Source: Sphaerochaeta sp. (GTDB lineage Bacteria > Spirochaetota > Spirochaetia > Sphaerochaetales > Sphaerochaetaceae). From it: a stretch of 33,329 nt of DNA. A model generated the notes under the pieces. The model worked only from the letters and a program-made list of their open reading frames with translations, was not told the origin of the DNA and did not search any database. The translations under genes were made by a program, and so were the position numbers. This document shows positions 15,222 through 23,428 of this stretch, in pieces; positions within the stretch are counted from its first letter, which is position 1; every line of letters starts with the position of its first letter. The DNA lies in the NCBI GenBank assembly GCA_003456855.1, contig DMOO01000112.1:1-33329 (forward strand), in the 5' to 3' direction.

Positions 15222-15902
15222 ATGGGCGTTTTTTCAAGATTCATGGACATTATCAATTCCAATATAAATTCGCTCCTCGACAATGCTGAGGATCCGCAGA
15301 AGATGATAAAACTTATGATCAACGAGATGGAGGACACCATCATCGAGATCAAGACGAACTGCGCTGCCGCAATCGGAAGCGAGAACACCGCCAAGAGAAA
15401 GGTTGCAGAGCTTGAGAGCCTGATCGACCGCTGGCAGAAGAGAGCCGAGCTGGCAATCAGCAAGGGCCGTGACGACCTGGCCAGAGAGGCGCTGCTTGAG
15501 AAGAAGAAGCTCACAGCTGAGCTTGAGAGACTCAAGGAGGAGAGCGACAGATACGATGCACTTGTGAAGAAGTACAAGCAGGACATCGCACAGCTTGAGG
15601 AGAAGCTCGCCTCAGCCAAGGCCAAGTGGCAGGCAATGAGGGAGCAGGCAGCCAAGGAGGCTGAGCAGAGAGCCCGAGAGGAGCGCAACGCCCGCTATTC
15701 CTACAACTACTCCTGGAGCAAGGCCAAGGAAGAGGATCCGGTTGATCACTTCAGCAAGATGGAGGAGCGCATCAACAAGATGAACGAGCGCAAGGCCCAG
15801 TCTGAGGCGGAGAAGGATACAGAGGCCAAGTTCAAGGACCTCGAGGAACAGGAAGAGATTGAGAGCGAGCTCGAGAAGCTCAAGAAGGAAATGAACGGCT
15901 GA
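15222..15902 (+). CDS. PspA/IM30 family protein, second paralogue
   Basis: 226-residue helical protein of the PspA family, clearly diverged from the first copy. Conserved points are MGVFSRFMDIINSNINSLLD (amphipathic helix), EDPQKMIKLMINEMED and ISKGRDDLAREAL. It has a longer basic and aromatic insertion near residue 160 (EERNARYSYNYSWSK) absent from the first copy. The ATG at 15222 follows AAGGAG by 8 nt; a TTG two codons earlier is rejected. The E. coli-like order pspF, divergent pspA, pspC is seen here, with pspC 36 bp downstream, so this copy is the better candidate for the classical regulatory PspA. Confidence 0.92.
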   Translation: MGVFSRFMDIINSNINSLLDNAEDPQKMIKLMINEMEDTIIEIKTNCAAAIGSENTAKRKVAELESLIDRWQKRAELAISKGRDDLAREALLEKKKLTAELERLKEESDRYDALVKKYKQDIAQLEEKLASAKAKWQAMREQAAKEAEQRAREERNARYSYNYSWSKAKEEDPVDHFSKMEERINKMNERKAQSEAEKDTEAKFKDLEEQEEIESELEKLKKEMNG

Positions 15903-15938
15903 GGCCGATGAAATAGACAGGGAGAAGAGAGAAATACT

Positions 15939-16322
15939 ATGGCTACAAGAAGACTTTATAGATCTAGAAACGGTGAGATGCTGGGAATCTGCAAGGGAAT
16001 TGCCGAGTGGCGCGACCTTCCGGTTGGAATCGTCAGACTGGTATTCATCATAATTGCAATATCAACTGCTATTGCACCTGCTTTGATCGTCTATTTCATC
16101 GTTGGTCTGATCCTTCCGATCAATCCCTATGAAGAGACCGACTACACCGCCGGCATGAACAGCGACGCCGCCCGTAGACGCAGAGAGGAAAGAAGAGGGA
16201 ATACCTACTACGCCAAGGAAGGCGAGGACTACGAGAAGACAAGCACCAGAACAGAGTCCGCTGAGGAGTACGAGAGACGTCAGAAGGAGAACGACTGGGA
16301 CAACCGCTTCAGCAACAGCTGA
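15939..16322 (+). CDS. pspC: PspC-domain membrane protein
   Basis: 127-residue inner-membrane protein. The N-terminal PspC domain starts at RRLYRSRNGEMLGICKGIAE and continues with WRDLPVGIVRLVFIII. One or two hydrophobic stretches follow (roughly residues 30-60), ending in GLILPINP. The C-terminal half is a highly charged cytoplasmic or periplasmic tail rich in Arg, Glu and Tyr (RRRREERRGNTYYAKEGEDY). PspC usually acts with PspB to sense membrane damage and release PspF from PspA; no pspB is present. It is co-transcribed with the second pspA and followed by a terminator. Confidence 0.9.
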   Translation: MATRRLYRSRNGEMLGICKGIAEWRDLPVGIVRLVFIIIAISTAIAPALIVYFIVGLILPINPYEETDYTAGMNSDAARRRREERRGNTYYAKEGEDYEKTSTRTESAEEYERRQKENDWDNRFSNS

Positions 16323-16344
16323 GAAGTGACGACATAGATTGAGG

Positions 16345-16374
16345 GGCTTCGGGAGACCGAAGCCTTTCTTTTTA
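16345..16374 (+). terminator. Rho-independent terminator after pspC
   Basis: A perfect 8-bp stem GGCTTCGG / CCGAAGCC with loop GAGA, followed by TTTCTTTTTAT. On the opposite strand there is no T-tract, so it serves the psp transcript. Confidence 0.88.
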
Positions 16375-18318
16375 TCAACCGCCTGGCTTGGAGAGCTCAT
16401 AGAGCTTTCTGAGCCTGTTCTCTATTGTGTGGTTGATGGTGTCCGGCGGGAAGTTTCCCTTTACGTTGCGCACACCGCTCTGGCGCAGGGTCAGGATCTC
16501 CATGCCCTCATCGATAGTGGAGATCGGGTAGATGTGGAACTTGCGCTTCTCTATTGCGTCAAGGACCTTCGAGGAAAGGATCAGGGTCTTGATGTTCTGC
16601 TTCGGGATTATCACACCCTGGCGTCCCGTAAGGCCCATTATCTCGCAGATTGTGAAGAAGCCTGTGATCTTCTCGTTGATTCCACCGACAGGCTGGATGT
16701 CTCCAAGCTGGTTGACGGAGCCTGTGACCGCGATGTCCTGGCGAACCGGGATCTCACCGATTGCGGAGAGCAGGGCGAAGAGCTCTGCGGAAGAGGCGCT
16801 GTCTCCATCGACCTCTGCATAGGACTGCTCGAAGCAGATTCCCGCATAGACCGAGAGCGGAAAGGTCCTGGCATACTGCTTTCTGAGATAGCCCTCAAGG
16901 ATCAGAAGACCCTTGTCGTGGATCTCTCCGGAAAGGCCAGCCTCGTGCTCTATGTTGACGATTCCCTCGGAGCCTGGTGCCACGGATACTGAGATGACAG
17001 TCGGTGTCCCGAAGGAGGCAAGGCCCCTGTCCATAACTGCAAGGCCGTTTATGACTCCGACCTTGGTGCCTTCAAGGGAGATGACCATCTCTCCGCTCTG
17101 GATCTCCTGGTTTATCTTGTCCTCTGTAAGGCCGTTGGCGAAGTCACGCTCCTCCATGGCTGTGCAGATGCAGCTTCCGTTTATCTCCGAAAGACCCTTT
17201 CTGGATGCTACATAGTCTGCCTCGAACAGCAGATCCCCAAGGAAGGAGAGCTTTGTGGTAAGCTCGTTGCGCATCTCGCAGTACCAGGAGCTGTAGGTCA
17301 AAAGCTCGCTCAGAGCATCGTCAGTGATGTTTTTCAGGTTGTTTCGCTGGGCAAGGTCCAGTATGTAGGCCATTGTTCCGCTGATGTTCTCCTCCGTTGC
17401 AGGCATGGAGAAGTCGAATTCTGCAGAGACCTTGAAGAGGCGCAGGAACTCGTCGTCTGAATCGCAGAGCTTGTCGTACAGCTCGTCGCTTCCGACAAGT
17501 ATGAGCTTTGTGGCTATCGGGGTTGTGACGGGTCTGATGAAGGACTGGTCCTTGTCGTTGCTGCTTCTGATTATGAAGCTGGAGCTCTCCGCATAGAGCT
17601 TGAGGCTCTCCCAGAGGCCCTCCTGGGCAAGGATCTTGTCTGCCCTGACCACGAAGAAGCCGCCCGCGGCATCGAGCATAGAGCCGGATGAGAGTCTCAT
17701 GTGCTCAGGTCTGTCAGAGGATGATATCTGGCCGAAGAGGTTGGCGTGGGTGGGGTGGTACTCCTCAACAAGAGGGCAGTCCTTGCGGCCCTGGTTGTCG
17801 CAGATCAGGTTCACACGGTATTTGTCAGGCTCCATGACAAAGTGTCCCAGGGCGTCTATGACCTGCAGGAAGTACTGGCCAAGGAGCTTGTTGCCCCCGA
17901 TCTTCCTCTGGATGTCTCGGACCTTTGATGAGGCCTCGGTCCAGTTGCCCATCTCCACAAAGTGTGCGACCTCGTCCATGGTTGCCTTGAGCTTCGAGCC
18001 GTAGGGTGAAGGTATGGTCACCAGGAACGGAGACTGCGGTCTCTTGAAATTGTAGACGTAGAGTGCATCCAGAACGGGTCTTTCCGTGGAAAGTGTGCGT
18101 GCAACCTCACGAACTGCGGTGTGCCTTCCGGTTCCATCCTCTCCGCTTATGTAGATGTTGTAGCCCTTTGTGTTGACGTTCATTCCCATCCTGAGGGCGC
18201 TCATCGCCCTTGGCTGTCCTATGATGCCGGATTTCACACACTGTGTGCGAAGCTTTGCAATCAGGGATGGGTCATATGTGAAATGCGCCTGCTGGACGCC
18301 TAGCTCTTCTGTCTTCAT
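16375..18318 (-). CDS. LonB/YcbZ-type AAA+ protease
   Basis: 647-residue ATP-dependent serine protease of the Lon family subtype with an AAA_32-like ATPase part. The N-terminus has GEDGTGRHTAV as nucleotide-binding loop; Arg in place of the usual Lys is common in this subfamily as I remember it. The middle region carries HPTHANLFG and SMLDAAGGFFVVRADKI (substrate-side ATPase core). The C-terminal Lon protease domain has the catalytic Ser in EVDGDSASSAEL and the Lys in PVGGINEKITGFF. It is somewhat shorter than the roughly 800 residues usual for the family. The start has only a weak AAGG. It is probably a single-gene transcript, divergent from the NIF3 gene. A role in protein quality control next to the envelope-stress genes is plausible but unproven. 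Confidence 0.88.
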   Translation of the reverse strand: MKTEELGVQQAHFTYDPSLIAKLRTQCVKSGIIGQPRAMSALRMGMNVNTKGYNIYISGEDGTGRHTAVREVARTLSTERPVLDALYVYNFKRPQSPFLVTIPSPYGSKLKATMDEVAHFVEMGNWTEASSKVRDIQRKIGGNKLLGQYFLQVIDALGHFVMEPDKYRVNLICDNQGRKDCPLVEEYHPTHANLFGQISSSDRPEHMRLSSGSMLDAAGGFFVVRADKILAQEGLWESLKLYAESSSFIIRSSNDKDQSFIRPVTTPIATKLILVGSDELYDKLCDSDDEFLRLFKVSAEFDFSMPATEENISGTMAYILDLAQRNNLKNITDDALSELLTYSSWYCEMRNELTTKLSFLGDLLFEADYVASRKGLSEINGSCICTAMEERDFANGLTEDKINQEIQSGEMVISLEGTKVGVINGLAVMDRGLASFGTPTVISVSVAPGSEGIVNIEHEAGLSGEIHDKGLLILEGYLRKQYARTFPLSVYAGICFEQSYAEVDGDSASSAELFALLSAIGEIPVRQDIAVTGSVNQLGDIQPVGGINEKITGFFTICEIMGLTGRQGVIIPKQNIKTLILSSKVLDAIEKRKFHIYPISTIDEGMEILTLRQSGVRNVKGNFPPDTINHTIENRLRKLYELSKPGG

Positions 18319-18383
18319 GCCTTGATTTTAGGTAGTGGCAAAACCCGTGTCAATAAACTATACTTTTGGACAAGGAACAAGAG

Positions 18384-19145
18384 ATGAGATTAAGTGAATT
18401 CGTGGAAAGACTTTCAGAGCTCCTGGCCATCGGCAACTACGCAGGGGCTGACATGTCCCTCAACGGCCTTCAGGTCGGGGATGCAGATTCAGAGATAAGG
18501 AAGGTGGCCTTTGCTGTTGATGCCAGCCTGGCAACCATAGAAGAGGCTGTAAAACAGGGTGCTGATGTCCTATTTGTGCACCATGGACTGTTTTGGGGAC
18601 GTCCCATTGCAATTACAGGCCGTCATTATGCCAGAGTAAAGACCCTTTTGGACAACAATATGGCGCTTTTCGCCTGCCATCTGCCTCTGGACGCCCACGC
18701 AGAGTATGGGAATAACGCCCAGATGGCCCTGAAACTGGGTCTCCAGGACGTTGAGCCCTTCGCTTTCTTCAGGGGTGTGTCTGTGGGTTGCAAGGGTTCC
18801 TTCTCAGAGCCTCTGGATGCCGACCAGATCATAGCCAGACTGGGTGTCAGGACCAATGACACGAACTATGCCATAAACTGCAAGGACAGGAAGTTCAGGA
18901 ACGTGGGAATCGTGTCCGGAGAGGGTGCTGGCGACGTTTTCCAGGCAATGGATGCCAATCTGGATCTGCTGATCACCGGTGAAAGCCGCTACACGGTTGT
19001 AAACGACTGCCTGGAGTCCGGGATCGGCATGCTCTGCCTTGGACACTACGAGACTGAGACCTTCGGGGTGAAGGCAATCAAGGAATTGGTCGAGAAGGAA
19101 TATGGACTTTCGACCTGTTTTGTTGATATCCCTCTTGGTTTGTAA
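18384..19145 (+). CDS. NIF3/YqfO family dinuclear metal-centre protein
   Basis: 253-residue protein of the NIF3 family, which forms hexamers with a two-metal site. It is sometimes linked to GTP cyclohydrolase-like or ring-opening activity, but its role is not settled. Metal ligands are visible as VHHGLFW (His66, His67), CHLPLDAH (Asp103, with flanking His) and GHYETE near the C-terminus. The ATG at 18384 follows AAGGA by 7 nt; a TTG six codons earlier is rejected. The compact length means the PII-like insertion of the YqfO subtype is missing. It lies 36 bp before lspA, perhaps in one operon. Confidence 0.88.
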   Translation: MRLSEFVERLSELLAIGNYAGADMSLNGLQVGDADSEIRKVAFAVDASLATIEEAVKQGADVLFVHHGLFWGRPIAITGRHYARVKTLLDNNMALFACHLPLDAHAEYGNNAQMALKLGLQDVEPFAFFRGVSVGCKGSFSEPLDADQIIARLGVRTNDTNYAINCKDRKFRNVGIVSGEGAGDVFQAMDANLDLLITGESRYTVVNDCLESGIGMLCLGHYETETFGVKAIKELVEKEYGLSTCFVDIPLGL

Positions 19146-19181
19146 TATATTTGCCCTATGAACAGCAAAGATGAGGGAAAA

Positions 19182-19706
19182 ATGAGCAAGAACTCCACCT
19201 TGAAGCGGTTTCTTCCGTTTGTGCTGACCTTGGCAATTGTGGCTGTGGACCAGCTGACAAAGGCCCTGGTGATGAAATACATCCCGCTTGGCTCCATTGG
19301 TGCCAGCTTCTTCGGGGATCTGATCATCATCTGCCATGTCAGGAACACAGGCGCAGCCTTCAGCCTTGGCGCAAACGGGTCGAGCTTCGTGAGGATCCTT
19401 GTCTTCATAATCCTCCCGATTGCCATGATGGCCGCGATCTGCTGGATGGTCGCCACAAGGAAGAATCTGCTGACAAACGCACAGAGATGGTTCTGCGCAG
19501 GAATCGCAGGTGGTGGGATCGGAACCCTGATCGACAGGGTCTTCCGCTTCAACGAGGGTGTGGTCGATTTTGTCAGCGTCAAGTTCTTTGGTATCTTTGG
19601 ACTTGAGAGATGGCCGACCTTCAACGTCAGCGACAGCTGCGTGGTGATCTTTGTCATAATGTTTGCGATATCGGTCATCTTTGCCGGTAAGGAGAAGAAG
19701 AAATGA
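19182..19706 (+). CDS. lspA: Lipoprotein signal peptidase (signal peptidase II)
   Basis: 174-residue inner-membrane aspartyl protease that removes the signal peptide of diacylglyceryl-modified prolipoproteins. The conserved blocks are DQLTK (23-27), HVRNTGAAFS (52-61), GGIGTLIDRV (with catalytic Asp118), GVVDFVSV, and PTFNVSDS (with catalytic Asp151). Four hydrophobic segments are present. The ATG at 19182 has GAGGG 5 nt upstream; the ATG at 19158 has none. The stop overlaps the next start (ATGA). It serves lipoproteins such as the oligopeptide-binding protein encoded further right. Confidence 0.95.
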   Translation: MSKNSTLKRFLPFVLTLAIVAVDQLTKALVMKYIPLGSIGASFFGDLIIICHVRNTGAAFSLGANGSSFVRILVFIILPIAMMAAICWMVATRKNLLTNAQRWFCAGIAGGGIGTLIDRVFRFNEGVVDFVSVKFFGIFGLERWPTFNVSDSCVVIFVIMFAISVIFAGKEKKK

Positions 19707-20026
19707 AGAGTGAGAAGAGAAAGAAGGCGAACACCGCGATCTTCGTTTTGGTCGCCACAATCATAAACGTTGTTCTGATGCTTGCACTTATGATCCTGGG
19801 CTATGTCCTTCTTGCAAGGTTCGGGGACCCGGATAACACCACAGCAGCCCAGATCTGGCTTGTTGTGATCTTCCTCGGTTCAATCGGAATCTCCTGGTTC
19901 GTCTACAGCCGTCTGGTCAAGTGGTACATGAAGAAGGTCGATGTCGACAAGAACTTCGCACCGCTCATCACACCTAGAAGAAAGAAGGGAAGCAACGATT
20001 TCGGCGATTCCCCAAAGTCGGAGTGA
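19703..20026 (+). CDS. Small two-TM membrane protein, unknown
   Basis: 107 residues with no recognised family. There are two clear hydrophobic helices (about residues 12-38 and 49-68) separated by a short loop with GDPDNTTA, a basic N-terminus (KSEKRKKAN) and a charged C-terminal tail (RRKKGSNDFGDSPKSE), giving a probable N-in, C-in hairpin. Its ATG overlaps the lspA stop by 4 bp, so it is translationally coupled and may act with LspA or in the envelope. Nothing else can be said from sequence. Confidence 0.75.
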   Translation: MKSEKRKKANTAIFVLVATIINVVLMLALMILGYVLLARFGDPDNTTAAQIWLVVIFLGSIGISWFVYSRLVKWYMKKVDVDKNFAPLITPRRKKGSNDFGDSPKSE

Positions 20027-20032
20027 TTCAAA

Positions 20033-21025
20033 TTGCAGGATCTGGAGAAGTGCAGATGGTTCCCGTTCAGTGACGAGCCTCTACTGACGGGCAAGGATTA
20101 CATACCGAAGATATGTGACCCTCAGGTCCTTCTGCCCGAACAGAGCTGTGACGGGAAGTGGCACATGTTCTTCCACTCCTGGCTCGGGCTCCACCATTTC
20201 ACCTCCACCAGCGGAATAGCCTGGGAACCAAGGAGTATGATAGAGGTCAGAGGCCATTCCCCGTTCATCTTCACGGAGAACGAGAACTACTACCTCATCT
20301 ACGAGAAGCACGACAGGAACATCCCGTTTGTGAGCCGCCGCACAGGCGAGGGCAGAAGGGACTCCTACTCCTGCATCGAGATGAAGACCTCGACGGACCT
20401 TGTGACCTGGAGCAAGCCGCGTCTTCTCCTGGACGGAAGGTCCATACCATATGCCGGTGACTATCTCAGATACCCAAGGATCTCACGACCTCAGCTGATC
20501 AGGGCAGGAGACGAGTACAGACTCTATTTCGGAGCCTCACATCTTGTTCTGCCGGATACAAAGCAGAAGGTATCAAGGTATTTCGGCTCGGTCTCATCCA
20601 AGTCACTCACAGGTCCCTATGTCATGACAACTGCCCCGACCCCGCTTCTGGAGCCGATCCCTGATGACCAATGGTCCAACCTTGGCTGCGGCAGCATCAG
20701 AGTCGTGCCTTGCGGCGATGTCCTCTATGCCTTCCAGTGCCCTGTATTCTGGGATTCCGAGAAGAGAAGGACCAGCACCTGCATGCTTCTTCTGAAGAGC
20801 TACGACGGCTACCAGTGGGAACGCTGCAGCAACGAGCCTATCCTTGTCCCTTCCGAGCGTGGTTGGGCAAGCTCCTACATAATGGGCTGCGACGTCCACT
20901 ACAAGTCAGACGAGAAGTGCTGGTACTGCTATTTCTCCGCAAGCGGCGACAAGAAGTTCATGCTGAAGAAAGAGTCAATCGGTCTTTTGATTGGAAGCAT
21001 CCCGGAAAGGAAGGTCAGGATCTGA
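20033..21025 (+). CDS. Five-bladed beta-propeller glycosidase-like protein (GH43/GH32/GH130-like)
   Basis: 330 residues without signal peptide, therefore probably cytoplasmic. It shows repeated strand patterns of the five-bladed glycosidase propeller: CDPQVLLPE near residue 28, HMFFHSWLGLHHFTSTSGI, EVRGHSPFIFTENENYYLIY, SRPQLIRAGDEYRLYFGAS, GCGSIRVVPCGDVLYAFQC and GCDVHYKSDEKCWYCYFSA. This is the layout of GH43/GH32/GH62/GH130-type proteins. The family and substrate cannot be fixed by eye, and the catalytic acids are not securely assigned. The start is probably TTG with GGAGTGA 8 nt upstream, overlapping the previous stop; no ATG occurs near the N-terminus. It abuts the convergent hydrolase gene. 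Confidence 0.7.
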   Translation: MQDLEKCRWFPFSDEPLLTGKDYIPKICDPQVLLPEQSCDGKWHMFFHSWLGLHHFTSTSGIAWEPRSMIEVRGHSPFIFTENENYYLIYEKHDRNIPFVSRRTGEGRRDSYSCIEMKTSTDLVTWSKPRLLLDGRSIPYAGDYLRYPRISRPQLIRAGDEYRLYFGASHLVLPDTKQKVSRYFGSVSSKSLTGPYVMTTAPTPLLEPIPDDQWSNLGCGSIRVVPCGDVLYAFQCPVFWDSEKRRTSTCMLLLKSYDGYQWERCSNEPILVPSERGWASSYIMGCDVHYKSDEKCWYCYFSASGDKKFMLKKESIGLLIGSIPERKVRI

Positions 21026-22060
21026 TCACTGGACCACAAGCTGTGGTCTGCGCTCAAGGCGCTTTCTCTCATCCTTTGTAAGAATCTCAATTCCAGAAAC
21101 AGCACGGCCACCGATGAAGGTCGAGACTGCATACATGCTGTCCTTCCAACCTTCCAGCTTGGGGAAGTCGATGAAGCTGTGGAACATGCCCTTGACCATC
21201 AGGCACTTCGCCGGCGTGTCTGCGCTTGCCAGTGCATCTGCGTAGAGGTTCGAGTCGTCACGGAGCGGGTCGTACTCTCCGCAGAGGATCAGTGCGCTCG
21301 GAAGCCTTGAGTGGTCCTTTGCAAGAAGAGGCGAGAACAGAGGGTCCAGGATGTCCTTCGGTTCCCTTGAGTAGCTCTGGATGAAGAACTTCATCGATTT
21401 GCTTGAGAGTGTCGGGCAGTCGGAGAACTCCTCGTGGCTTGCGGTCCTCATCCTTCCATCGGTGACGGGTGAAAGCAGGATCTGGCCTGCGATCTTTGGG
21501 CCCTTGCGGTCTCTTGCAAGGCGACAGACGCTTGCTGCCAGGTTTCCACCGACGCAGTTGCCCATGACGTAGATCTTGTCAGGGTCGACCTTCCAGTACC
21601 TTGCTCCCTGGGCTGCCCAGAGGAATGCGCTGTAGCAGTCCTCAAGAGGCGTAGGGAACTTGAACTGAGGGGCCAGGCGATAGTCCACGGCAAGCACTGT
21701 GGCTCCTGTGGTGTTGCATATGTTGCTGCACACCGCCGCGCACTTTCTCATGTTACCCAGGATCCATCCACCGTCGTGGAAGAAGATTATCAGGGAGTTC
21801 TGGCCGGCGATCGACTTGTCCTTCACCTTCTCGAAGAGATAGCCGGTGATGGCTCCCTCTGTGACCGGGATGATGAATGTCCTGGACAGGATGTTCTCCG
21901 TCTTCGGCCTGTAGAGCTGCTTGAAGATGGACTGCTTGAATTCTGAGCGATTGTACGCGTCAATGGCCTCAGGAGTGGCTTCTGTGATGTCACCGATGCT
22001 GAGTTTGTGGCGCTTTTTGAGGATTGTCTTCATTGTGGAGTCTAAAACGTACTCGCCCAT
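21026..22060 (-). CDS. Alpha/beta hydrolase (HSL-type) with Cys at the nucleophile position
   Basis: 344-residue esterase/lipase-like protein of the hormone-sensitive-lipase group. The oxyanion motif is FFHDGGW (94-100, normally HGGG), then VDYRLAP (125-131). The nucleophile elbow reads MGNCVGGNLAA, putting Cys169 where the family has Ser in GDSAGG. The acid and base are Asp264 (GEYDPLRDD) and His294 (GMFHSFIDF). A Cys there makes ordinary esterase activity doubtful, though thiol-based hydrolysis as in dienelactone hydrolase is possible. No signal peptide. The ATG at 22060 lacks a ribosome binding site and lies only about 5 nt after the likely transcription start; an internal ATG at 22033 is an alternative. 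Confidence 0.85.
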   Translation of the reverse strand: MGEYVLDSTMKTILKKRHKLSIGDITEATPEAIDAYNRSEFKQSIFKQLYRPKTENILSRTFIIPVTEGAITGYLFEKVKDKSIAGQNSLIIFFHDGGWILGNMRKCAAVCSNICNTTGATVLAVDYRLAPQFKFPTPLEDCYSAFLWAAQGARYWKVDPDKIYVMGNCVGGNLAASVCRLARDRKGPKIAGQILLSPVTDGRMRTASHEEFSDCPTLSSKSMKFFIQSYSREPKDILDPLFSPLLAKDHSRLPSALILCGEYDPLRDDSNLYADALASADTPAKCLMVKGMFHSFIDFPKLEGWKDSMYAVSTFIGGRAVSGIEILTKDERKRLERRPQLVVQ

Positions 22061-22071
22061 AACAAAGCAAT

Positions 22072-22100
22072 ATGATATAATAAAACCTGAATTGGTTCAA
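22072..22100 (-). promoter_or_regulatory. Sigma70-type promoter of the hydrolase gene
   Basis: On the minus strand TTGAAC (22095-22100), a 17-bp spacer and TATCAT (22072-22077). The expected transcription start near 22065 leaves almost no leader before the ATG at 22060. Confidence 0.7.
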
Positions 22101-22197
22101 CTTTTTTGGGTGTCCAAACGCGAATACCGATTTTAATGAAATATTGTAATAAAATGCCTTGATGTATAACAAATAGGGCATTGTTAGGGAGAAAAAG

Positions 22198-23211
22198 ATG
22201 ATTCTTGTCACTGGTGGAGCTGGCTTTATCGGAAGTCATGCATGTGTGGAGCTTATAAATGCCGGATATGATGTGGTCGTGGTTGACAATCTGGTCAACA
22301 GCCATGAGAAATCGCTTGATAGAGTGCAGCAGATCACAGGTAAGCGCCCTCTGTTCTTCAATGTTGACGTCTGTGACGAGAAGGCCCTCGATGAGGTTTT
22401 CAGCAAGTGTGACATCGACAGCGTCATCCATTTTGCAGGGCTCAAGGCCGTTGGAGAAAGTGTCCAGAAGCCTCTTGAGTATTTCCAGAACAACCTCGAC
22501 GCCTCAATGATCCTCTGCAAGGTCATGAGGGCCCACAACGTGAAGAATCTGGTCTTCTCCTCCAGTGCAACCGTCTATTCCGGTGACAATGAGATGCCTC
22601 TTACAGAGAGCAGCAAGACCGGAAACTGCACAAACCCGTACGGCTGGACAAAGTACATGGGCGAGCAGATCTTCAAGGCTCTCTGCGTTGCCGACCCGGA
22701 TCTCTCCATCGTCCTTCTCAGATACTTCAACCCGGTTGGAGCCCATGAGAGCGGCCTTATCGGAGAGGATCCCCAGGGAATCCCGAACAACCTGATGCCT
22801 TACGTCTCACAGGTCGCGATCGGAAGACGTGACCACCTGACAGTCTTCGGAAACGACTATGACACTCCGGACGGAACCGGTGTCAGGGACTACATCCACG
22901 TGGTGGACCTTGCACAGGCACATGTCCTTGCCATAAAGTACGCCGCCTCCCACAAGGGCTGCGAGATCTTCAACATCGGAACAGGAAAGGGCTCCAGCGT
23001 CCTCGAGATCGTCCATGCCTACGAGAAGGCCTGCGGCAAGAAGATCAAGTACGAGATTGGTCCGAGAAGGGCGGGAGATCTCGCAACGGTCTACGCCGAC
23101 ACTGCAAAGGCCAGAGAAGGTCTTGGCTTTGTGGCAAAGTACGACCTGGAGCGCATGTGCGCAGATTCCTGGCGATGGCAGACCATGAACCCGAATGGAT
23201 TTGAAGGCTGA
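22198..23211 (+). CDS. galE: UDP-glucose 4-epimerase
   Basis: 337-residue short-chain dehydrogenase-type epimerase interconverting UDP-glucose and UDP-galactose, the usual length for GalE. The NAD-binding motif TGGAGFIGSH stands at residues 5-14. VVVDNLVNS is followed by HFAGLKAVGESVQKPLEY, SSSATVYSG (catalytic Ser/Thr region) and NPYGWTKYMGE with the YxxxK catalytic pair. RYFNPVGAHESGLIGE and GTGVRDYIHVVDLA complete the pattern. AGGGAG lies 9 nt before the ATG. It is probably used for galactose-containing glycans or galactose use. It stands alone, with a candidate terminator about 70 bp downstream. Confidence 0.95.
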   Translation: MILVTGGAGFIGSHACVELINAGYDVVVVDNLVNSHEKSLDRVQQITGKRPLFFNVDVCDEKALDEVFSKCDIDSVIHFAGLKAVGESVQKPLEYFQNNLDASMILCKVMRAHNVKNLVFSSSATVYSGDNEMPLTESSKTGNCTNPYGWTKYMGEQIFKALCVADPDLSIVLLRYFNPVGAHESGLIGEDPQGIPNNLMPYVSQVAIGRRDHLTVFGNDYDTPDGTGVRDYIHVVDLAQAHVLAIKYAASHKGCEIFNIGTGKGSSVLEIVHAYEKACGKKIKYEIGPRRAGDLATVYADTAKAREGLGFVAKYDLERMCADSWRWQTMNPNGFEG

Positions 23212-23278
23212 TTATACCCAAGTTTCAAAAAAGTCCTGATTTTTTTGTCCTGAAAGACAAAGGGATTTTAAGAAAAAC

Positions 23279-23320
23279 AAGCCTCTCTTACTTTTCCTTA
23301 TTATAGTAAAAGGCTTTTGC
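23279..23320 (+). terminator. Possible terminator after galE
   Basis: AAGCCT and TTACT pair with AGTAA and AGGCTT in a two-part, mainly A/T stem, ending in TTTTGC. It is weak but well placed. Just before it, two GTCCTGA direct repeats occur around a T-tract (about 23232-23252). Confidence 0.4.
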
Positions 23321-23366
23321 ACGATTTTTCTTGATAAATGCGACAATTTATGATGTACTTGTAAGA

Positions 23367-23388
23367 CAGTACGCTCTAGGGCGTGCTG
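23367..23388 (+). other. Stem-loop in the leader of the oligopeptide-binding gene
   Basis: CAGTACGC pairs with GCGTGCTG (one G-U) around TCTAGG, about 40 bp before the start codon and followed by a T-rich stretch. It could stabilise the mRNA or attenuate transcription. A TATGAT at 23349-23354 may be a -10 element, but no convincing -35 is seen. Confidence 0.35.
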
Positions 23389-23428
23389 TTCATTATTTTG
23401 ATTTCTATTCTAAATGGAGGAAAAGAAA

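Noticed and set aside
16375..18318. Arg in place of Lys in the nucleotide loop of the LonB-type protease
   Set aside because: As far as I know G-x-G-R-H/T is common in this Lon subfamily, so it is not treated as a lost active site.
18804..19760. 318-codon open frame on the minus strand
   Set aside because: It is antisense to the NIF3 and lspA genes, with low-complexity His/Asp-rich translation and no family features.
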